NCBI RefSeq assembly: GCF_009828855.1
Contig: NZ_WUAG01000001.1
Span: forward strand, 2,294,001 to 2,358,000
From: Psychromonas sp. L1A2
GTDB lineage: Bacteria > Pseudomonadota > Gammaproteobacteria > Enterobacterales > Psychromonadaceae
DNA length: 64,000 bases
Direction: 5' to 3'
Position 1 is the stretch's first letter. Each line of letters starts with the position of its first letter. Below are positions 38,098 to 47,114 of the stretch, one piece after another. The notes under the pieces are model-generated. The model made no database searches and was not told where the DNA came from. It was given only the letters and a program-made list of their open reading frames with translations. The translations under genes were made by a program, and so were the position numbers.

Positions 38098-38307
38098 TGC
38101 CCTGACTATTTGAGAATATGAAGTTGAATCAAAGGTTGAATGTAAAGATTAACCTAAACATCATTTCGCTATATATGTCTCCCTCAACTTCCTTTATTAA
38201 AAATAAAGTTAAATTAAAACCTTGAAAATTTCACTAACAAGATTAGACTATTTAATAACTAACCGACTGTTTAGATAACATTAGACAACACTATTTAGGT
38301 GTAAGCC

Positions 38308-38880
38308 ATGGCTCGTAAAAAGAATTATGAAGACAATGATGTCATTGAAAAAGCGACTGAGCTTTTCTGGCGTAATGGCTATGAGAATACATCAATGAGT
38401 CTTTTAGAATCGACAATGGGCATTAATAAGTTCTCTATCTATTCGAGCTTCGGCAGTAAGCAAGGTGTCTTTTTACAAAGCTTAAGATGCTACCGAAATA
38501 AGCTATCCCCTGTTGTAATAAAACTCAAGCATAGCAACGATGGTCGTGCAGCAATCAAACAATATTTTTATGATTGCCTCGTAACCTATACAGATGCAAA
38601 CTGTAGTAAAGGTTGCCTAATGACTAACACGAGAGCTGAACTTAGTGGTAATACCCGTGGCGATACTAATGTAGATATATTGAATGAGATAGATTCTTTT
38701 GTTCAATATCAAAAACAACTTTTCATTGATAAATTAATTTTCGATGGGGAAGACACAATTTCAGCCACCAAAAAAGCGAATTATCTGATTATTGCTAAAC
38801 AAGCTATATCCAGTGCTTCTAAAGTGCACTCATTACATGAAATTAACGACTTTATCGACATTACCTTCAGTTCGATCTAA
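38308..38880 (+). CDS. TetR/AcrR family transcriptional regulator
   Basis: 190 aa. N-terminal helix-turn-helix of TetR type: VIEKATELFWRNGYENTSMS, then LLESTMGINKFSIYSSFGSKQGVF (residues 10-55). The C-terminal half has CSKGCLMTNTRAEL, typical of the subgroup that controls oxidoreductases or exporters. AGGTG lies before the ATG. The MFS transporter and HAD gene that follow on the same strand are its likely targets. Confidence 0.88.
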   Translation: MARKKNYEDNDVIEKATELFWRNGYENTSMSLLESTMGINKFSIYSSFGSKQGVFLQSLRCYRNKLSPVVIKLKHSNDGRAAIKQYFYDCLVTYTDANCSKGCLMTNTRAELSGNTRGDTNVDILNEIDSFVQYQKQLFIDKLIFDGEDTISATKKANYLIIAKQAISSASKVHSLHEINDFIDITFSSI

Positions 38881-39020
38881 CGATGAATAAAATAGTGTCC
38901 AAAACCACCCCTCATTTCTAACCAATCGTTTAGAAACAAGGGAATTTAAAGTTTATTTAAATCTTAGCGCAGTTAACACTTATCACCTTTAACCATTTTA
39001 CTTACATAGCGAATAAAACG

Positions 39021-40205
39021 ATGACTGATAAATTAGTAACTAACACGGTAATATTTTTGTTTGGATCGTTATTGTTTTTAGCAAATGGTGACAACTATGC
39101 AGCGGCCCCATTAATCGTTAACATTGCAGAAGATTTAGACTTTTCAGTTAATGCAGCGGCATCTTCTGTTACCGCCTATATGCTTGCATTTGGTGTATTT
39201 ACTATCCTATTCGGTCCTTTATCTGACCGTTATGGCAAAGTATTCATTATTCATATTTCTACCATGGGAACCGCGATCTTTAGTATTTTAGGTGCCCTTG
39301 CCTATGACTTGCCTTCGCTTATCTTTTTCAGGGCTGTTAATGGTGCTTTTGCTGCCGGTTTATTACCAGTGGTACTCGCTTATTTAGGTCAAGCCACTAG
39401 CGATAGTGAACGACCGCAAGTCCTAACTCAAATAATGTCCTACGGATTCTTAGGAACGGCTACAGCAACACTCATAGGCGGTACCATTGCTCATCTTGGT
39501 TCCTGGAAGTTAGTTTATTTAACCTATGGAGTGATGGAATTGATTTTAGCCATAGTGATGTTAAAGATGATTAAAAGAGATCAGCCCGTTAGTAATAAAA
39601 TTAATATTCTTTCCACCTATAAAAAAGTGTTAAGTCACAAAGGTGTGCTTTCATTACTGCCTTTATTTCTATTAATGGGTTTTACCGTGTTTGGCATTTT
39701 TACTTACACGGGTCAATTAATAACAGAGCGATTTGGCTATGACATCTTTATTGTCGGCGCAATGCTATCGCCTTTTGGCCTTGGTATTATTGTTGCTGGC
39801 AAAGCGATGCCAAGACTCAGAAAAAAATTGCAACAATACTATATGCCCTTTAATGGAACCTTAATTGCGTTAGCGTTATTAGGCTTATCTGCAACCAACA
39901 ACCCTGTTCTATTTTGCTTATATCTATTTATGTTTGGTGCTGGTTTTATCTTATTTCAGCCTGTCTTTATTGCCAAAATACAAGAGCAAATACCACACAT
40001 GAAAGGCTCAATTATGTCGATGGCTTCATTTGGCTTATTCACAGGTGGTGCAATAGGCACCACATTAAATGGCTTTATTATCAGTTCTTGGGGTATGACA
40101 AGCATGTTTTATACATCAGCGGTGATCATTTTCATCACAGGGTTTATTGCTAAAACAGTGATGTATAAACTTGAGGTGCCTGTTACAGCAAAAGCATGTT
40201 GTTAA
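39021..40205 (+). CDS. MFS transporter
   Basis: 394 aa with twelve hydrophobic segments. The motif A region between helices 2 and 3 reads FGPLSDRYGKVFII, and the N-terminal NGDNYAAAPLIVNIAEDL is similar to the YdeA/AraJ-like drug or sugar efflux group. Substrate unknown. It lies between a TetR regulator (140-base gap) and a HAD hydrolase on the same strand. The protein ends in Cys-Cys. Confidence 0.85.
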   Translation: MTDKLVTNTVIFLFGSLLFLANGDNYAAAPLIVNIAEDLDFSVNAAASSVTAYMLAFGVFTILFGPLSDRYGKVFIIHISTMGTAIFSILGALAYDLPSLIFFRAVNGAFAAGLLPVVLAYLGQATSDSERPQVLTQIMSYGFLGTATATLIGGTIAHLGSWKLVYLTYGVMELILAIVMLKMIKRDQPVSNKINILSTYKKVLSHKGVLSLLPLFLLMGFTVFGIFTYTGQLITERFGYDIFIVGAMLSPFGLGIIVAGKAMPRLRKKLQQYYMPFNGTLIALALLGLSATNNPVLFCLYLFMFGAGFILFQPVFIAKIQEQIPHMKGSIMSMASFGLFTGGAIGTTLNGFIISSWGMTSMFYTSAVIIFITGFIAKTVMYKLEVPVTAKACC

Positions 40206-40284
40206 CAAAAAATATGCTTTTTACTAAAAAGAATAAATAACAAAGCCCAATAAATTTTTTAAAATGCACGACAAAGGAAATACA

Positions 40285-40959
40285 ATGAAACGTAATACAG
40301 TATTATTTGATATCAACGAAACAGTACTTAACTTAAACAAACTTAAGCCAAAATTTCAACAAGCTTTTGCAGATGAATCAGTATTAGGACTTTGGTTTTC
40401 AACGTTATTACACTCATCAACCGTTTGTGCAGTAACAGGACTTAAAACTGAGTTTGCGACATTAGCAGGCGATATACTTAACAATGTAGCTGCACGTAAA
40501 GGTGTCAATTTATCAGATCAAACACGCGATGATATTTTAGCCACTTTTGCTAGCCTCAATGCACATGATGATATCAAACCAGCGTTAACTAAGTTACGTG
40601 ACAGCGGTTACGAAACGATTGCCTTTTCAAATTCATCGTTAGCACTTATCAAAAAACAAATAGAAAATGCGGGTTTAAGCAGTTATTTTTCAAAAGTGGT
40701 TTCAGTAGAAGAAACAGGCAGCTTTAAGCCAGATCCTAAAGTATATCAGTTTGTTGCAGACCTTTTAGAACAACCAATCAGTTCACTTCGTTTAGTCGCT
40801 ACCCATGACTGGGATACACATGGTGCAATGTCTTCAGGCATGTTAGCCGCTTACATTGATAGAGCAGGCACGCCTTATAATCCTCAATATTTAAAGCCAA
40901 GTATTATCGAAAAGAACATGAATGATATTGTTGGCCAAATTATCAATGACGATAAATAA
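40285..40959 (+). CDS. HAD-superfamily hydrolase, haloacid dehalogenase type II-like
   Basis: About 224 aa. Motif I is FDINETVLNL (nucleophile Asp at about residue 9), the form DxNET seen in 2-haloacid-dehalogenase-like enzymes; motif II is FSNSS, motif III Lys in SFKPDPKVY, and motif IV VATHDWDTHGA. The substrate could be a haloacid or a phosphate ester; not decided here. The ATG at 40285 with AAAGGAAATACA upstream is preferred to the reading from 40264. Confidence 0.82.
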   Translation: MKRNTVLFDINETVLNLNKLKPKFQQAFADESVLGLWFSTLLHSSTVCAVTGLKTEFATLAGDILNNVAARKGVNLSDQTRDDILATFASLNAHDDIKPALTKLRDSGYETIAFSNSSLALIKKQIENAGLSSYFSKVVSVEETGSFKPDPKVYQFVADLLEQPISSLRLVATHDWDTHGAMSSGMLAAYIDRAGTPYNPQYLKPSIIEKNMNDIVGQIINDDK

Positions 40960-41441
40960 AGCCTGATCTAACAGTAAATAATCAATAACTACTTACTGAT
41001 AACAATTTGCCGATAACAATTTACCGATAACAAGTATTACCGCATATTATTAAGTCTTTGTATTTAAACCTATGCGGTGAATATTAACCCTACTTTGCTC
41101 GCTAAAACATCCTCCAATTAAAACTTCCTTTTTATTCACCGAACACAGTAATTGAGTAGATTGAACTCCATTCAACACACAGACATTTAGACGCGTTCGT
41201 GTATGTCGTTATCAAAAAACTACAGTGAATTAATATTTAACATAAGTGAAAAATAAATGAGTTTAAGTTTGAGCCATTTTATTTATTGAAAAATAGTGAT
41301 AAAAAAAGGATTGCCCTCTTTCGAGTACAATCCTTAATTTATATGAGTTTTGGCTTAAGGTAATTTTTGTAGAATGAGTATTAAATATTATTAACACTTC
41401 ATACTATTTTAAATATCAAAAAACCAATTTTGCTCAGTGAT
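40960..41441. other. Intergenic region with short tandem repeats
   Basis: 482 bases without a gene. Near 40998-41036 the phrase GATAACAATTTRCC is repeated about three times in tandem. The right part holds the acnB terminator. Confidence 0.5.
41301..41335 (-). terminator. Rho-independent terminator after acnB
   Basis: Stem AAGGATTG / CAATCCTT, 14-base loop, and a seven-T tract on the minus strand; about 107 bases downstream of the acnB stop. Confidence 0.8.
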
Positions 41442-44243
41442 CTAAACGTTACTCACTTGAATAAATTCAACTGGTTCAGTTGTCATTGCATCTAGTGGTG
41501 GAGCAAAGTCAGTTAATTTGATGCCTTTAACAGCATTTTTGTACTCTTCCATGGTTGGTGTACGACCAAGGATAGTTGAAAGTACAACAACTGGAGTAGA
41601 TGATAATAGAGACTCACCTTTTTTACCTTCAGTATCTTCAACAACACGGCCTTGGAAAAGACGCGTTGAAGTTGCCATTACAGTATCACCCTTCTCTGCT
41701 TTCTCTTGGTTACCCATACAAAGGTTACATCCTGGACGTTCAAGATACATGATATTTTCGTATTTAGTACGAGCAGACTCTTTTGGAGCATCATCATTAA
41801 ACTCAAAACCAGCATACTTCTTAAGTACGTCCCAATCACCTTCAGCTTTAAGCTCATCAACAATATTGTATGTTGGTGGCGCAATCACTAATGGCGCTTT
41901 AAAGTGGATTTTACCGCTTTCATCTTCTAAGTTTCTCAGCATTTGAGAAATTATCTTCATGTCGCCTTTATGCACCATACATGATCCAACAAATCCAAGG
42001 TCTACTTGTTTCTCTCCTTTATAGAAAGAAACAGGACGAATGGTGTCATGAGTATAACGCTTAGAAACATCTGCATTATTAACATCTGGGTCAGCAATCA
42101 TTGGCTCATCAAGTTGGTCTAAATCAACAATTAGCTCAGCAAAGTATTTAGCATTATTGTCTGGTGCAAGTGCCGCTTTTTCACCTGACTTGATCTCATT
42201 GATACGCTTATCAGCGATTGCAATTAAGCCTTTAAGAGTTTCAATTTGGTTATCCATACCTTTATCAATCATGATTTGGATACGGCTTTTTGAGATTTCT
42301 AAAGACTCAACCAATGTGTCATCTTGTGAAATACAGATTGATGCTTTAGCTTTCATTTCAGCAGTCCAATCGGTAAATGTAAACGCTTGGTCAGCCAATA
42401 AAGTACCTATATGTACTTCAATAACACGACCTTGGAATACGTTATCACCAAACTGTTTAAGCATTTGAGCTTGAGTGGCATGAACAACATCACGGAAATC
42501 CATGTAGTCTTTCAACTCACCTTTAAAGGTAACTTTAACAGACTCAGGGATTGGCATAGTTGCTTCACCGGTAGCTAGCGCAAGACCAACTGTTCCAGAA
42601 TCGGCACCGAAAGCAACACCTTTAGACATACGAGTATGTGAGTCGCCACCGATAATAATAGCCCAATCATCAACAGTGATATCATTAAGTACTTTATGGA
42701 TAACGTCTGTCATTGGACGATAAACGCCCTTAGGGTCACGTGCAGTAATAAGACCAAACTTATTCATGAACGCCATTAATTTAGGAATGTTTGCTTGCGC
42801 TTTATTATCCCAAACAGACGCGGTATGACAACCTGATTGGTAAGCACCATCAACGATAGGAGAAATAACTGTAGCAGCCATAGACTCAAGTTCTTGAGAA
42901 GTCATTAATCCAGTCGTATCTTGTGAACCAACGATATTAACTTGAACACGAACATCAGAGCCCGCATGTAAAGCCGCTTTAGACATTACGCCCACTGCAT
43001 TTTTGTTGAAGATCTTTTCAACAGCAGTCAGACCTTGACCTTCATGAGAGATCTCTTGAGAAGGCGCATATACTAGCTCTAGTGGAACACCTAGTGTTTC
43101 AGCAGCAAAAGTTTGTAGTTTCTTACCGAATACAATCGCGTAAGAACCACCGGCTTTCATAAACTCAACAGCTTGAGGCGAGAAAGCAGAAGAAACATCA
43201 GCCAATTCTTTATCGCCGTTATATAGTTTTTTCTCTTTAGTATTAATAGTAAGCACAGTACCTGTTTCAACAGAGTAAGTCTGTTCTAGTACTGGGTCGC
43301 CGCTTTCATTTAAAATAGTTTTGCCATCAGCATCTACTTTCTTAACCCAGTTTTTAAGATCTAAACCAATACCACCTGTTACACCAACCGTTGTTAAAAA
43401 TATTGGTGAAATACCATTTGTACCAGCAACAACCGGTGCAAAGTTAACAAATGGAATATAAGGACTTGCTTGTTCACCAGCCCATAGTGCCACGTTGTTC
43501 ACGCCAGACATACGAGATGAACCAACACCCATTGTGCCTTTTTCAGCAATTAGCATGACTTTTTTGCCAGGGTATTTTTTTTGTAACGCTTGAATTTCGT
43601 CTTGCGCTTCAGGTGTGATCATACACTTACCGTGTAATTCACGATCTGAACGAGAGTGAGCTTGGTTACCAGGAGAGAGTAAATCCGTTGAAATATCGCC
43701 TTCAGCGGCAATATAAGTCACTACATCAATTGTTTCAGCAATTTCAGGTAGTTTAGTGAAGAAGTCTGCACGAGCATAACTTTCAAGAATATCTTTAGCA
43801 ATCGCATTACCAGCTTTAAATGCAACTTCAAGACGTTCTGTATCCGCTTCATATAGGAATACTTGCGTTTTTAATACTTCTGCTGCAGGCGTTGCTACTG
43901 AAGCGTCATCTGAAAGGGCTAAATCAAGAAGCACTTCAACCGAAGGACCCCCTTTCATGTGAGATAACAATTCAAAAGCGAATTCTGGTGTAATTTCAGC
44001 AACAACAGATTGACCAAGAATGATTTCTTTTAAAAATTGTGATTTAACACCAGCCGCACTAGTCGTACCAGGCAAAGTGTTATAGATGAAGAAATTAAGT
44101 GAAGCTTCACGATGTTCATTACCAGTATCTTTGATTTGAGTGATGATCTCAGCTAACAAGTCACCTTTATCAATTGGTAGTGGATGTAGACCTTCAACTT
44201 TACGATCTTCTATTTCATTTAAGTAATCTAAATACAGGCTCAT
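41442..44243 (-). CDS. acnB: Aconitate hydratase B, long form
   Basis: Citrate-isocitrate isomerase of the TCA cycle (and 2-methylisocitrate dehydratase). 933 aa, nearly 70 longer than E. coli AcnB (865). The N-terminal HEAT-like domain (MSLYLDYLNEIEDRKVEGLHPLP) and the order of AcnB are kept. The 4Fe-4S cluster ligands are GSCMVHKGD (about 755) and CNLCMG (about 835). GGDSHTRMSKGVAFGADSG is the active-site block. Extra sequence includes VDADGKTILNESGDP around residue 310. It diverges strongly from the enterobacterial type. AGAGGTATAA precedes the ATG. Confidence 0.93.
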   Translation of the reverse strand: MSLYLDYLNEIEDRKVEGLHPLPIDKGDLLAEIITQIKDTGNEHREASLNFFIYNTLPGTTSAAGVKSQFLKEIILGQSVVAEITPEFAFELLSHMKGGPSVEVLLDLALSDDASVATPAAEVLKTQVFLYEADTERLEVAFKAGNAIAKDILESYARADFFTKLPEIAETIDVVTYIAAEGDISTDLLSPGNQAHSRSDRELHGKCMITPEAQDEIQALQKKYPGKKVMLIAEKGTMGVGSSRMSGVNNVALWAGEQASPYIPFVNFAPVVAGTNGISPIFLTTVGVTGGIGLDLKNWVKKVDADGKTILNESGDPVLEQTYSVETGTVLTINTKEKKLYNGDKELADVSSAFSPQAVEFMKAGGSYAIVFGKKLQTFAAETLGVPLELVYAPSQEISHEGQGLTAVEKIFNKNAVGVMSKAALHAGSDVRVQVNIVGSQDTTGLMTSQELESMAATVISPIVDGAYQSGCHTASVWDNKAQANIPKLMAFMNKFGLITARDPKGVYRPMTDVIHKVLNDITVDDWAIIIGGDSHTRMSKGVAFGADSGTVGLALATGEATMPIPESVKVTFKGELKDYMDFRDVVHATQAQMLKQFGDNVFQGRVIEVHIGTLLADQAFTFTDWTAEMKAKASICISQDDTLVESLEISKSRIQIMIDKGMDNQIETLKGLIAIADKRINEIKSGEKAALAPDNNAKYFAELIVDLDQLDEPMIADPDVNNADVSKRYTHDTIRPVSFYKGEKQVDLGFVGSCMVHKGDMKIISQMLRNLEDESGKIHFKAPLVIAPPTYNIVDELKAEGDWDVLKKYAGFEFNDDAPKESARTKYENIMYLERPGCNLCMGNQEKAEKGDTVMATSTRLFQGRVVEDTEGKKGESLLSSTPVVVLSTILGRTPTMEEYKNAVKGIKLTDFAPPLDAMTTEPVEFIQVSNV

Positions 44244-44731
44244 TTATACCTCTAATAATAACAATAATTTAACATACGTAACATTATATACCATAAACAT
44301 GAATAATAGATAGCCACTCAGCTCTCAGATAAAACGATATAATTCAATAAAATGAAGCTCTAAATCATCCATATGATTATCATTATCAGTAACAAGAAAA
44401 ACAAACATAAAACATTTGATTAACATGTTTAATAAAACAAATGTATTCATCATTAGTTTGTGTTTTTTTGAATAAATAAGGCATCTAATTCCTTAGTAAT
44501 ATAAAGGATATTAAAATCCTTTGATACTAAATTAAACAATCTGTTTAATAAAACACCCACCAGCATAGAGAGACTTGATTTATATCAGCTCGCTCAATAA
44601 ACTGAATTTAAATATTATTAATCTATTATTTGGCTTTTTACTGCTTGATTGCTTAAATCATCTTTAATTATTCATTAACTTATTGGCAAAATAACAATGC
44701 TTTTTAAAGGCATGGATTTAGAGGAAATAAG
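44244..44731. other. Intergenic region between acnB and msrA-like gene
   Basis: 488 AT-rich bases between divergent genes. It must contain both promoters. One site resembling a Fur box is listed separately; no ORF is credible. Confidence 0.5.
44373..44387. promoter_or_regulatory. Fur-box-like site upstream of acnB
   Basis: ATGATTATCATTATC matches 15 consecutive positions of the 19-bp Fur consensus (GATAATGATTATCATTATC on this strand). It is 130 bases upstream of the acnB ATG. Iron control of an iron-sulfur aconitase is plausible, but the four outer bases do not match. Confidence 0.45.
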
Positions 44732-45205
44732 ATGCAAGAAATATACTTAGCTGGCGGGTGTTTGTGGGGAGTCCAAGAATATTTAAGGCACGTACCCGGC
44801 ATTGCGTTTACAGAAGTGGGCAGAGCAAATGGCAAAACTCAACAGCTAGATGGGGATTACGATGGTTATGCCGAATGTGTTAGAACTCAATTTGATCCAA
44901 GCATCATTTCTTTAGAGCAATTAATTTCCTGTTATTTTGAAATCATTGACCCATACAGCATTAATAAACAAGGTATTGATGTTGGCGAAAAATATCGTAC
45001 CGGCATTTACTCCACTTCATTACTTCATCTAGCTGACGTTAATGAGATAATTAGCAGCAGAAGTGATCATGAAAAAATTGCAGTAGAAGTTCAACCATTA
45101 ACAAACTATATAAAAAGCGCAGACGAGCATCAAGATAGATTACAAAACTTCCCCGATGACTATTGTCACATTCCTATAGAAAAGCTTTACAAGTACAAAA
45201 AATAG
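44732..45205 (+). CDS. Divergent MsrA-like methionine sulfoxide reductase
   Basis: 157 aa of the MsrA fold. The catalytic Cys9 is in GGCLWGVQEYL; the usual Phe of GCFWG is Leu here. YDGYAECV replaces the TGHAEVV block but keeps its Glu, and YFEIIDPYSINKQGIDVGEKYRTGIY matches the family segment with Asp and Tyr of the active site. It probably reduces methionine-S-sulfoxide, but the Leu replaces part of the methyl-binding pocket. It is shorter than E. coli MsrA (212). GAGGAAATAAG precedes the ATG. Divergent from acnB. Confidence 0.78.
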   Translation: MQEIYLAGGCLWGVQEYLRHVPGIAFTEVGRANGKTQQLDGDYDGYAECVRTQFDPSIISLEQLISCYFEIIDPYSINKQGIDVGEKYRTGIYSTSLLHLADVNEIISSRSDHEKIAVEVQPLTNYIKSADEHQDRLQNFPDDYCHIPIEKLYKYKK

Positions 45206-45413
45206 ATAGCCAACGTGAAGCACGCTTTTCAATAACTGTTATACAAAATACACATAAATTAACAGGGAAATTTAGCGACTTAAGAACACTACCTTTTCTC
45301 TGTTAACTTATTTAAGACATAAGTATTAAAAACAGCATAAATGCATAATTAATAATGAACCTTCAATAATCGAAGACCCATTAGTTAAAAGTAAAATAGT
45401 TAAAAACGTGCAA

Positions 45414-45707
45414 TTAAAGCTGAAATAACTGAATCACTTTTGCCGACCCAACTCTAAATGAGGGGCTCAACGCATCAGCTTCTTTCATGTGCAATGTTTG
45501 ATCATGTAAAGTTAACGCATCTTGTGATTTCCATGACTCTATTAATACAAATTGAACTTCACTACCCGTTACTCGGCTCATTTCATATTGTAAACAACCT
45601 GATTCAGCTAATACTAAAAGCTTAAGTTTATTGTATAGCGCAATTTGTTGATCTGCTTGTCCAGTCTGAACTTCAATTAATATCACTAATTTTATTTCTC
45701 TGTTCAT
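45414..45707 (-). CDS. Antibiotic biosynthesis monooxygenase (ABM/YgiN-like) domain protein
   Basis: 97 aa of dimeric ferredoxin-like fold: a beta strand with Lys and Val, a helix QADQQIALYNKLKLLVLAESG, then CLQYEMSR, VQFVLIESWKSQDALTLHDQT and a final strand. The ESW block is typical of ABM proteins. Such small proteins act as monooxygenases or quinol-related enzymes; substrate unknown. No operon partner. Confidence 0.75.
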   Translation of the reverse strand: MNREIKLVILIEVQTGQADQQIALYNKLKLLVLAESGCLQYEMSRVTGSEVQFVLIESWKSQDALTLHDQTLHMKEADALSPSFRVGSAKVIQLFQL

Positions 45708-45797
45708 TTCAATCCCTATCTCTTATTTCAAATAAGCTAAACTGTATTATTGATTAATCAATGTGTTCATTCTTGACCCATTTTAGCTGTGTAATAT

Positions 45798-45852
45798 GGG
45801 TTATGTAGTGTTAGTTATATAGCGTTAGTTACATAGCCTTAGTTAATGAGCT
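45798..45852. repeat. Short imperfect tandem repeats
   Basis: Four imperfect copies of a 13-15-base unit (GTTAGTTAYATAGC type) follow each other in the gap between the ABM and LysE genes. Confidence 0.55.
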
Positions 45853-45979
45853 TTCAACTAACGTGACTTTAATTAACGGGTAGATTCAACTCTGAAGTGC
45901 TCAATATTGCCAATGACTGCGCTTCCACTTTAAAGATACAGACTCATTCAATATGAAAAAGCCAATTGGATATAAAAAA

Positions 45980-46588
45980 CTAATTCAATATAAAAAATAA
46001 TGTTCCGATCGTCATTGCGCCCATCGTATAATTAAACACTTTTTTACGCTTAATCGTCGTTAACCGCTGTGCAATACCGACACCAAGGTAAGCCCATAAA
46101 CTGATCGCAATAAATCCATTTAAAGCAAAGCACAACATGATCCATAAACCTGATTCAAGGTATTGTTCGCCTGCTAACGTAAAAGTACTGATACTCCCGA
46201 CACACATTGCCCACGCTTTAGGGTTTACAAACTGAAAACAAGCAGCACCTAATATAGTCATAGGTTTAGTATTTGTTTGTGCGTTATTGATTGAACCAGG
46301 ATCTGTCGATGCTGTAGTGATTTTCCAAGCAAGCCAGAACAGATAAAGGCTGCCTAATACTTTTAATACATTATAGATATCAGGATAACGTTCGAGCACC
46401 GCACCTAACCCCAGTAGAACTGACGCCAATAAACTAGCAATACCTAATAAAATACCAAAGACATGCGGTAATGTCTTTTGATAACCAAACTGAGCACCCG
46501 ATGCTAATAACATAATGTTATTAGGTCCAGGCGTCACCGACATGACAAAAGCAAATAAAGAGATGGCTAGCAACAAAGAGATATCCAT
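45980..46588 (-). CDS. LysE family amino acid exporter
   Basis: 202 aa, six hydrophobic segments. The N-terminal block FVMSVTPGPNNIMLLASGAQFG is the LysE/RhtB signature, followed by LPHVFGILLG. Exports amino acids or related compounds; substrate not predictable. It starts one base after the stop of the DUF1127 gene, with a G6 ribosome-binding tract in front, so the two form an operon, divergent from the MocR regulator at 47115. Confidence 0.9.
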   Translation of the reverse strand: MDISLLLAISLFAFVMSVTPGPNNIMLLASGAQFGYQKTLPHVFGILLGIASLLASVLLGLGAVLERYPDIYNVLKVLGSLYLFWLAWKITTASTDPGSINNAQTNTKPMTILGAACFQFVNPKAWAMCVGSISTFTLAGEQYLESGLWIMLCFALNGFIAISLWAYLGVGIAQRLTTIKRKKVFNYTMGAMTIGTLFFILN

Positions 46589-46589
46589 A

Positions 46590-46850
46590 TTAAGCCCCCC
46601 TTAATAGCTGGCTAAATAATCTATTGAGTGGCTGACTTAAGAGATTAATTTTCATCTCTTTATTGATATCCGCTTTTAACGCACTTAACTTGTTAACCCA
46701 AACTAACTTAAATGAATTTTTACTTAACTCATGTTTAATCTCTTCAGGTGTTTTTCCAATATCTTCAATCAAATACAAAGGCAAATCATTTAATTGCTGT
46801 CGGGTCTGGTATTGCCTTATTAATCTACTTATTGTGTTTCTAGTATTCAT
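46590..46850 (-). CDS. DUF1127 (YjiS-like) small protein
   Basis: About 86 aa, basic. The N-terminal part TISRLIRQYQTRQQLNDLPLY followed by LIEDIGKTPEEIKHEL is the DUF1127 core (arginine-rich helix and L.DIGL.). The usual family member is 45-70 aa; this one has a C-terminal extension of about 40 aa. The ATG at 46850 has AAGGATG eight bases upstream. Some DUF1127 proteins act in phosphate or RNA metabolism, but no role is proven here. First gene of the lysE operon. Confidence 0.75.
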   Translation of the reverse strand: MNTRNTISRLIRQYQTRQQLNDLPLYLIEDIGKTPEEIKHELSKNSFKLVWVNKLSALKADINKEMKINLLSQPLNRLFSQLLRGA

Positions 46851-46975
46851 CACAATCATCCTTTTATTAAACAATTATATAATTCGCTTAGCTGAGGGTT
46901 GAAGGCTGAACTAAGCGACTAGAAACCATTGTAGACAAGCTCCATTTTCAATACAGACTCAATTTTATTTAATTT

Positions 46976-47090
46976 TTAGATACAGATAATTATAATTACT
47001 GGCTGTATGTTGATTTTATGACCTATCTGTATGGTTAAATGTTTCAAATATCGTTTAATATAAAACTGTATCCAAAAATAACGACAGGGC
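46976..47090. promoter_or_regulatory. Intergenic control region of MocR and DUF1127-lysE
   Basis: Between divergent genes at 46850 and 47115 the hexamer CTGTAT occurs three times in one direction (about 47005, 47026, 47067) and ATACAG occurs near 46979. MocR proteins often bind direct repeats in such regions. Site assignment is a guess from repeats. Confidence 0.35.
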
Positions 47091-47114
47091 ATAATGCTAA
47101 AAGGGAGATGGAAA

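Noticed and set aside
45798-45852. Short tandem repeats as iterons of an origin
   Set aside because: Only four imperfect AT-rich copies, no DnaA boxes or replication gene nearby.
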